From NCBI RefSeq assembly GCF_003479425.1, contig NZ_QUHC01000002.1, forward strand, positions 693,033 through 757,032: DNA of 64,000 bases, given 5' to 3'. The stretch is from Odoribacter sp. AF15-53. Its GTDB lineage: Bacteria > Bacteroidota > Bacteroidia > Bacteroidales > Marinifilaceae. A model generated the notes under the pieces. That model worked only from the letters and a program-made list of their open reading frames with translations, ran no database searches and was not told the DNA's origin. How positions within the stretch are numbered: the first letter of the stretch is position 1; every line of letters starts with the position of its first letter. The translations under genes and the position numbers were made by a program. This document shows positions 59,189 through 64,000 of the stretch, one piece after another.

Positions 59189-59716
59189 CTAAAACCGAAT
59201 CTCTAACTGACCTCCCCTCCTGATCCGATCCAACTCGATCATGATCTTCGCCGCTCCCCGGGCATCACTCAAAGCCTCGTGATGATTCAAGGCGATCCCG
59301 AAATGATCGCACAGGGTATTCAACTTATAATTCGGCAACCCCTTCACCAGCTTTCGGGACAAACGGCAAGTACAAAACGACTCAGGTAACCGGGCATACA
59401 AATCCGCCCTCTCCAGACAAGCCCTTAAAACACTCATATCAAACTCCGCGTTGTGGGCAACCAAGGCTTCCGTGTCAAAATAACGCCCGATGATCCCCCA
59501 TAAATCATAAAATGAGGGAGCATCCTCCACCATGGCTGGGGTAATTCCATGAATCTCGATAAACTTCTTATTAAAATAAAAAGGCTCCGGTTTAATCAAA
59601 TGTGAAAATTCTTCCGTGATCTCACCACCTTCCACGACCACGATCCCGATCGAACAAGCACTAGTCGGGTAACGGTTAGCCGTCTCGAAATCAATAGCGG
59701 TGAAATCTTGCAACAT
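59189..59716 (-). CDS. DnaQ-like DEDDh 3'-5' exonuclease
   Basis: 175 residues with all exonuclease motifs: ExoI AIDFETAN (Asp and Glu), ExoII VAHNAEFDMSVLR (Asp), ExoIII NHHEALSDARGA (His and Asp), hence the DEDDh class. Small stand-alone members resemble the DNA polymerase III epsilon proofreading domain and may act in repair or RNA turnover. ATG 59716 (MLQDFTAIDFET) is chosen over 59740 because it removes a 22-base overlap with lrgB and leaves the usual short lead before ExoI. Last gene of the pgeF-lrgA-lrgB operon. Confidence 0.9.
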   Translation of the reverse strand: MLQDFTAIDFETANRYPTSACSIGIVVVEGGEITEEFSHLIKPEPFYFNKKFIEIHGITPAMVEDAPSFYDLWGIIGRYFDTEALVAHNAEFDMSVLRACLERADLYARLPESFCTCRLSRKLVKGLPNYKLNTLCDHFGIALNHHEALSDARGAAKIMIELDRIRRGGQLEIRF

Positions 59717-59718
59717 TT

Positions 59719-60417
59719 TTAAAACAACGACATTACCCATTCTACAATCGGGACCAGAATAGCCGTCATGATCCCCATCAAACCAATCGCCAGCCCACTG
59801 ATAGCACCTTCCAACGCTCCCAACTCCATCGCACGGGCCGTACCCAACCCATGTGCCGCAGCCCCAAGCGACAATCCACGGGCTATTTTACTATCAATAT
59901 TCAACTTATTCAACACGAAGGGCCCCACGATTCCCCCGAAAATCCCGACAACAATCACGATCACGGCCGCAATCGCCGGAATACCTCCCGCTTTTTCCGC
60001 TACCCCCATGGCGATAGGCGTGGTCACGGACTTAGGTTCCAACGTGGCGATCAGCACGTGATCGGCCCCCATCCAACGGGCAATACAAATCACGCTCACA
60101 ATCCCCACCAGGCTCCCCACGAAAATCGAAGTCATGATCGACACCGCGTTACTTTTCATGTATTCCACCTGCTCCCACAACACGTATCCCAAAGCCACGA
60201 CCGACGGTCCCAGCAAAAAGTTTATCATCCGGCTCCCCTGTTGAAACGCCTCGTACTGAATCCCGATCACGCTCATCAACCCCAGCAAAGCGGGAATCGA
60301 CACCAACAACGGGTGCAGCAACGCCAACTTCGTTTTCCGGTACAACCAGAGAGAAGCCAGGTAAACCCCGGCTACTAACGTTATTATAAATATCTCCGAC
60401 GAAACAATGTTTTGCAT
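59719..60417 (-). CDS. lrgB: LrgB/CidB family membrane protein
   Basis: 232 residues, about seven membrane segments. It contains the LrgB signatures WEQVEYMKSNAVSIM, LEPKSVTTPIAMGVAEKAGG and SLGAAAHGLGTARAMELG. LrgAB/CidAB pairs are holin-like membrane systems that affect autolysis and, in some bacteria and plants, transport small organic acids such as pyruvate or glycolate. It follows lrgA by 20 bases. Start ATG 60417 gives MQNIVSSEIFIITLVAGVYL. Confidence 0.93.
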   Translation of the reverse strand: MQNIVSSEIFIITLVAGVYLASLWLYRKTKLALLHPLLVSIPALLGLMSVIGIQYEAFQQGSRMINFLLGPSVVALGYVLWEQVEYMKSNAVSIMTSIFVGSLVGIVSVICIARWMGADHVLIATLEPKSVTTPIAMGVAEKAGGIPAIAAVIVIVVGIFGGIVGPFVLNKLNIDSKIARGLSLGAAAHGLGTARAMELGALEGAISGLAIGLMGIMTAILVPIVEWVMSLF

Positions 60418-60437
60418 CTTTTATAAAATTAATCCGT

Positions 60438-60785
60438 TCAACCACGTGCCCGACGATCTTCCTGCCATTGCTGGAGAAGCGCCACCACAACCAACACGAG
60501 TAAAGTAGTCACCGTTCCCACGACCAACACGATATCCCAGTAACGGGACAAAACATCCATCGACGTGATAATACCCACTCCCGCCGGAAGAAAAAAGAAG
60601 GCCATGTTGTCGCAAAGAAAACGAGCTACCGGGCGTACCCGCTCCGGTTTCACCCAACGCATCGACAAAGCCAGAAACAGGAACATCATTCCCAACACGC
60701 TCCCCGGCACGAAACCATTCACCAACCAGGCACAACACTCGCCCAGCAAATAAAAAGCCATAATAATAAAAATTCCTCCTAACAT
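60438..60785 (-). CDS. lrgA: LrgA/CidA family holin-like membrane protein
   Basis: 115 residues, four membrane helices (MLGGIFIIMAFYLLGE, then VPGSVLGMMFLFLALSM, FFFLPAGVGIITSMDVL, VGTVTTLLVLVVVALLQ). P-G-S-V-L-G-M is the family hallmark. Partner of LrgB. It begins 7 bases inside the end of pgeF. The pgeF-lrgA-lrgB order puts a peptidoglycan-quality enzyme with a murein-hydrolase-related membrane pair, a link that is suggestive only. Confidence 0.92.
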   Translation of the reverse strand: MLGGIFIIMAFYLLGECCAWLVNGFVPGSVLGMMFLFLALSMRWVKPERVRPVARFLCDNMAFFFLPAGVGIITSMDVLSRYWDIVLVVGTVTTLLVLVVVALLQQWQEDRRARG

Positions 60786-61606
60786 CCTATCTCCGTTTTA
60801 AGCATAATTCCAGCCCCAAATCGTCCCGTGTTCCCCCGGTCTCCCCGGTAAGAAAAGAACCGATCGTGATGACACACCGTGCAAACAGCCGCCGTCTCGA
60901 TATTCGATGTCCGCACCCCGATCTCCTCCAACTGCCGACGATTCGCCTCCCACAAATTCAACAAATATTTCCCGTCTCGTTCCCCGTTCACGACCAATCC
61001 CTGTAAATCTCCCAGACCTTCCCGTGCCGCCCCGACAACTTCCTCGCCGACCTCGAAACAACAAGGTCCGATCGAGGGACCAATCCCGACAAGCACGTTC
61101 CGGGGATCACACCCGAATTCGTCCCGCATCCGTTCGACCGTCCCGGCCGCAATCCGCCCGACCGTTCCTCTCCATCCGGCATGCACGGCCGCAATGACTT
61201 GCTCCCGGGGATCATAAAGCAGCACCGGGACACAATCGGCAGCGAGTACCGTCAAGCAAATTCCAGGTTCACGAGTAATCAAAGCATCCGTGGCCGGCAA
61301 TCGAGTTACTTTCTCTCGTGCCCCGGCTCCACGTTGTTCAACGGACACGACTTCTACGTGAGTCGTGTGTTTTTGTTCCCCGAAAGTAAAAGCATCGACC
61401 TCACACCCGATAGCCCCCGCCAGTAACATCCGGTTCGTTAAAACAGAATCCACCCGGTCTTCATCCATAAATCCCAAGTTCAAGGCCGCCTGGCCTCCCA
61501 CGCTGACCCCGCCTTCCCTTCCTGACACGAAATGAAGTAATCCCGGAAAATCCTTCAATCCCAAGAACTGGTAATATGCAACCCTATCTCTCTCAACTCT
61601 AATCAT
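60779..61606 (-). CDS. pgeF: Peptidoglycan editing factor PgeF (YfiH family, purine nucleoside/UDP-MurNAc-L-Ser amidase type)
   Basis: 275 residues of the multicopper-oxidase-fold-like DUF152/YfiH family. The metal and catalytic residues are seen in GEQKHTTHV (His), LAADCVPVLL (Cys) and AAVHAGWRGTVGRIA (His). In E. coli PgeF removes wrongly incorporated L-Ser from UDP-MurNAc precursors; relatives also act on purine nucleosides. First gene of the four-gene minus-strand operon; a TATCTTTG element lies 24 bases before the ATG. Confidence 0.93.
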   Translation of the reverse strand: MIRVERDRVAYYQFLGLKDFPGLLHFVSGREGGVSVGGQAALNLGFMDEDRVDSVLTNRMLLAGAIGCEVDAFTFGEQKHTTHVEVVSVEQRGAGAREKVTRLPATDALITREPGICLTVLAADCVPVLLYDPREQVIAAVHAGWRGTVGRIAAGTVERMRDEFGCDPRNVLVGIGPSIGPCCFEVGEEVVGAAREGLGDLQGLVVNGERDGKYLLNLWEANRRQLEEIGVRTSNIETAAVCTVCHHDRFFSYRGDRGNTGRFGAGIMLKTEIGC

Positions 61607-61629
61607 ACTTGTTTATTCTTTCGAGGGCA

Positions 61630-61637
61630 CAAAGATA
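61630..61637 (-). promoter_or_regulatory. -7 element of the pgeF operon
   Basis: TATCTTTG on the minus strand; no clear -33 TTG at 19-21 bases. Confidence 0.45.
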
Positions 61638-61749
61638 CAACATTCCGATAAGAAATGTTCCGGATTCAAATTTCGCCTTTTAAGTTTTTAACCTACAAAA
61701 CAAAACCCGGTCCCCCGCTAACACGTACCATAATCAAAAAAGAACGATT

Positions 61750-62505
61750 ATGTGGCAAGAACTATGCAAAACCAGAGAAAAGTATCTCGAAAGAGCGCAA
61801 CTGAACACGAAAGGCTACTCGCCCCGACGGTCCGAGACGCTACTTTACGAGATTGCCCGCATGGACGGAATGGACATCAAAAAACAGGACTTTTTCAACA
61901 TCTTGAATGATATTGAGATCTCACCCAAAGTTACACGGGAAAACGTACACCGGATAAAAGACTTGAGTAACGCATTTCTCTACGTGATGAAATGCGCTCA
62001 ACAACGTAAAAAGCTCGCACCGGAGTTTATTCGAGAAATTAGTGCCAAAGTGATGCAACACACGGGAAAAGAGGTATACACTGCCGTCGGAGGATACGAC
62101 ACCTCCCTGGGCGACTTCCGGCTAGGAGAGGAATATTACGAAGAAGGCGTACTCGCTGATTTCACGCAGATTCCCGACAGGCTAAGCCTCTTGTGCAAGG
62201 AAACAAGCGAAAAGTTAGGAAACGTTCACGATATCCTAACCGTGAAATTGGCTGCCGACTTTCACTACACCTTCATGCACATCAAACCCTTCGGGGCCGG
62301 GAACATCAGCGTCGGACTCTTGTTGATGAACTATATACAAATGATGTTCCTCGAACCCTTGATCATCATCCCGGCAGAAAACAAGGCAAAATATCTTGCC
62401 GCGATAAAAATGCAAAAAGATAACCCGACACCGGAAGCATTCGAACGCTTCGTGGGAGAGGAATTACTTTCCCAACTTCGTAAAGAAGTCATCCCACGAC
62501 AATAA
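61750..62505 (+). CDS. Fic-fold protein with degenerate catalytic motif
   Basis: 251 residues. The fold can be traced by its flanks: an N-terminal helix with RRSETLLYEIARMDGM, then LADFTQIPDRLSLLCKE, then KLAADFHYTFMHIKPFGAGN (169-185) and a helix GLLLMNYIQMMF followed by LIIIPAENKAKYLAAI, aligning with the Fic pattern FVxIHPFxDGNGRxGRLLMN...PxIIP. In the catalytic stretch His is replaced by Lys179, the acidic residue by Ala183, and GNGRxGR by GNISVGL, so AMP transfer by the usual mechanism is not possible. No signal peptide. It is divergent from pgeF and ends at its own terminator. Role unknown; an inactive regulatory or binding protein is likely. Confidence 0.75.
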   Translation: MWQELCKTREKYLERAQLNTKGYSPRRSETLLYEIARMDGMDIKKQDFFNILNDIEISPKVTRENVHRIKDLSNAFLYVMKCAQQRKKLAPEFIREISAKVMQHTGKEVYTAVGGYDTSLGDFRLGEEYYEEGVLADFTQIPDRLSLLCKETSEKLGNVHDILTVKLAADFHYTFMHIKPFGAGNISVGLLLMNYIQMMFLEPLIIIPAENKAKYLAAIKMQKDNPTPEAFERFVGEELLSQLRKEVIPRQ

Positions 62506-62520
62506 TATAATCCATTCCCT

Positions 62521-62570
62521 GATGCCGAAAGTATGTCCTGACAAGCATAAACTTCGGCATCATTTCTTTT
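62521..62570 (+). terminator. Terminator after the Fic-fold gene
   Basis: GATGCCGAA and TTCGGCATC form the stem around a long loop, followed by ATTTCTTTT. Confidence 0.75.
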
Positions 62571-62673
62571 GATAGTTTCATCACAATTCCTACCTTTATT
62601 CCCGGAATTCGTGAATTTCAAGACTTTTCTCAAGTCTTTTCTTCCTAGCGATTAAAAAAGTCGCTGAATTTCT

Positions 62674-62703
62674 TTGTGGTTTATAATGAATCGACTATCT
62701 TTG
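62674..62703 (+). promoter_or_regulatory. rpmE2 promoter
   Basis: TTG at 62674-62676, 19-base spacer, TATCTTTG at 62696-62703, a perfect consensus match as expected for a ribosomal protein gene. Confidence 0.75.
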
Positions 62704-62744
62704 CTGCCCGTTAAACCAAGAACAATTTTAAAATTATATACGAA

Positions 62745-63008
62745 ATGAAAAAGGGCATACATCCTGAAAATTACAGATTAGTAGCGTTTAAAGATATGTC
62801 TAATAACACGACTACTATCACCAAGTCTACCGCCGCTACGAAGGAGACTATCGAGATCGACGGAGTTGAATATCCATTAGTAAAAATGGAAATTTCTAAC
62901 TCTTCACACCCGTTCTATACCGGTAAAATTAAATTGATCGACACCGCGGGACGTGTTGACAAGTTCATGAACCGTTATAAAACTCACATGGAGAACAGAA
63001 AGAAATAA
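62745..63008 (+). CDS. rpmE2: 50S ribosomal protein L31, type B
   Basis: 87 residues. [20 protein letters not shown] and [20 protein letters not shown], then [10 protein letters not shown], identify L31. The Cys residues of the zinc-binding (C+) form are absent, so this is the zinc-free type B. It binds the large subunit near the central protuberance and helps bridge to the 30S subunit. In many bacteria type B is induced in zinc shortage, but in Bacteroidetes it is usually the only L31 and constitutive; the consensus promoter and lack of a Zur-like site fit that. Confidence 0.96.
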   Translation: MKKGIHPENYRLVAFKDMSNNTTTITKSTAATKETIEIDGVEYPLVKMEISNSSHPFYTGKIKLIDTAGRVDKFMNRYKTHMENRKK

Positions 63009-63026
63009 TTTTCTGATAAAGCATAT

Positions 63027-63056
63027 AAAAAAGGGAGGTTCGACCTCCCTTTTTTA
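63027..63056 (+). terminator. Terminator after rpmE2
   Basis: GGGAGGT and ACCTCCC with a three-base loop, flanked by a run of As and six Ts: a classic intrinsic terminator. Confidence 0.88.
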
Positions 63057-63301
63057 TTTCCATCTAATGACAAACCTTTATACCTCCCATAGCCATTATC
63101 TTTGACATCCCCTGTCGTCAAATTTATTCTCGAAAGAAATGAAAACATTTCTCTATTTATAGCGAATTTATTATTTTAGCCGTCACAATCAATACTCATT
63201 AACATGTAGGATACAAGAATATTTCATCTATACATACTTTTTAGATGCAGCAAATTTTTTCCTGTTATATGTTTTATGTATCATCCTAACACATGTTATC
63301 A

Positions 63302-64000
63302 ATGCAAATCATCTATCAAAAACCAACTTTATTCAAAAAATCCGTCCATAATATATGGACCGATCCTTATATCCAACAACAAATATTAAAAAAACATCTC
63401 GACCTTCTATCTGACGAGGCAAGCAGGCAACAAGAATCTATTTTGAAAATAGTGAATTTTATACTCCAACATTCCACCCCCAAAAGCCGTCTACTGGATT
63501 TAGGATGTGGACCGGGATTATACACTTCGCTTCTGGCAGATGAAAAATATACAGTAACGGGCATTGATTTTAATAAGGCTTCCATAGTGTATGCCATCAA
63601 AGAACGAAAAGATATTAAATATATACTTGGGGATTATATCAGGAATTTTCCCGAGGGAAAATACGATACAGTAACCATGATTTATTGCGATATGGGGACC
63701 CACCCGGATTGTGATCGTGACCAGTTATTGGCAAATATCTATCATTCATTAACAGACAACGGCATATTCATTTTTGATGTCTTTTCAAAAGAAATTATCC
63801 ATGACAAACGGGAAGGTAAAAGCTGGGAATACGCACCCGCCGGCGGGCTCTGGCACGAAAGCGAATACCTACTTTTAAGCCAAACATTTCATTACCCGGA
63901 AAACAACGTATTCGCATACCAACATAACTTGATACTCGGAAAAACAATCAAACAATTTATTATCTGGGAAAGGTATTACTCTGAAGAAGAGATAACAAAC
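63302..64000 (+). CDS. Class I SAM-dependent methyltransferase, cut by right edge
   Basis: 233 codons open to the window end. The Rossmann motif I is RLLDLGCGPGLYTSLLADE (about residues 64-82), followed by VTGIDFNKASIVYA (motif II with acidic Asp), then LGDYIRNFPEGKYDTVTMIY and NGIFIFDVFSKE, which is the normal strand order of small-molecule methyltransferases. Substrate unknown. ATG 63302 is used; ATG 63293 (three codons earlier) is in frame and equally possible. The 245-base region before it holds a TATCTTTG element at 63097-63104 without a good -33, which would give a long leader. Confidence 0.85.
   Translation, partial: MQIIYQKPTLFKKSVHNIWTDPYIQQQILKKHLDLLSDEASRQQESILKIVNFILQHSTPKSRLLDLGCGPGLYTSLLADEKYTVTGIDFNKASIVYAIKERKDIKYILGDYIRNFPEGKYDTVTMIYCDMGTHPDCDRDQLLANIYHSLTDNGIFIFDVFSKEIIHDKREGKSWEYAPAGGLWHESEYLLLSQTFHYPENNVFAYQHNLILGKTIKQFIIWERYYSEEEITN

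Noticed and set aside
1-64000. tRNA or rRNA genes, CRISPR arrays, complete insertion sequences, prophage or conjugation genes
   Set aside because: None could be recognised; intergenic gaps are short and accounted for, and no terminal inverted repeats with transposase were seen.

Overview
The window looks like chromosomal DNA of a gut Bacteroidota, order Bacteroidales, most like the Odoribacter/Butyricimonas group (this rank is an inference from gene content; no rRNA is present to confirm it). Signs are three SusC/SusD outer-membrane import loci, each headed by an ECF sigma factor and a FecR-type anti-sigma factor; lineage-specific families (DUF4290, DUF4843, PKD-like lipoproteins, BACON domains, long NagB-PIG-L fusion); and promoters of the Bacteroidetes type (TTG, 19-21 bases, TAnnTTTG).

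Layout. 1-9.8 kb (minus strand): start of an S9 peptidase gene at the left edge, then locus 1 (sigma, FecR, SusC, SusD, DUF4843 lipoprotein, PKD-like lipoprotein). 9.9-14.1 kb (minus): tightly coupled gnd-zwf-patatin-DUF2721 operon. 14.3-15.5 kb (minus): cysteine synthase preceded by a small ORF with six consecutive cysteine codons, a likely cysteine-sensing leader. 15.6-21.7 kb: ABC-F ATPase, a NagB/PIG-L fusion with its ROK repressor and a 24-bp perfect palindrome at the repressor promoter, and a CDF metal transporter. 21.9-32.5 kb (minus): locus 2 (sigma, FecR, SusC, SusD, DUF4843, PKD-like lipoprotein, thioredoxin-like protein). 32.7-34.2 kb: metK behind a SAM-II-like riboswitch. 34.4-39 kb: an Rpn/PD-(D/E)XK protein, a 614-base gene-poor stretch with 11-bp phased repeats, a YugP-type zinc peptidase and an EF-G paralogue lacking the catalytic His. 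39.2-49.2 kb (minus): locus 3 (sigma, FecR, SusC, SusD, a metallohydrolase-like lipoprotein that has lost HExxH, and a BACON-BACON-FN3-M64 peptidase lipoprotein). 49.4-64 kb: housekeeping genes (rsmE, UvrD-type helicase, DUF4290, folK, murA, sppA-lpxK-punA, pgeF-lrgA-lrgB-exonuclease, rpmE2), a Fic-fold protein with a destroyed catalytic motif, and a methyltransferase cut by the right edge.

How it fits together. Each SusC has an N-terminal STN signalling domain, so outer-membrane substrate binding can be relayed to FecR, releasing the ECF sigma factor that should turn on the adjacent susCD genes. No glycoside hydrolase is present in any of the three loci, whereas peptidases lie in or beside two of them; peptide or protein scavenging is therefore a more likely role than glycan use. 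The two RNA-level controls (poly-Cys leader at cysteine synthase, SAM-II at metK) put sulfur amino-acid metabolism under direct feedback. The most unusual items are the poly-Cys leader, the distant SAM-II aptamer with an AUG inside its 3' strand, the pseudo-Fic protein, the pseudo-metallohydrolase, and the phased AACCYTAT repeats at 35.6 kb.
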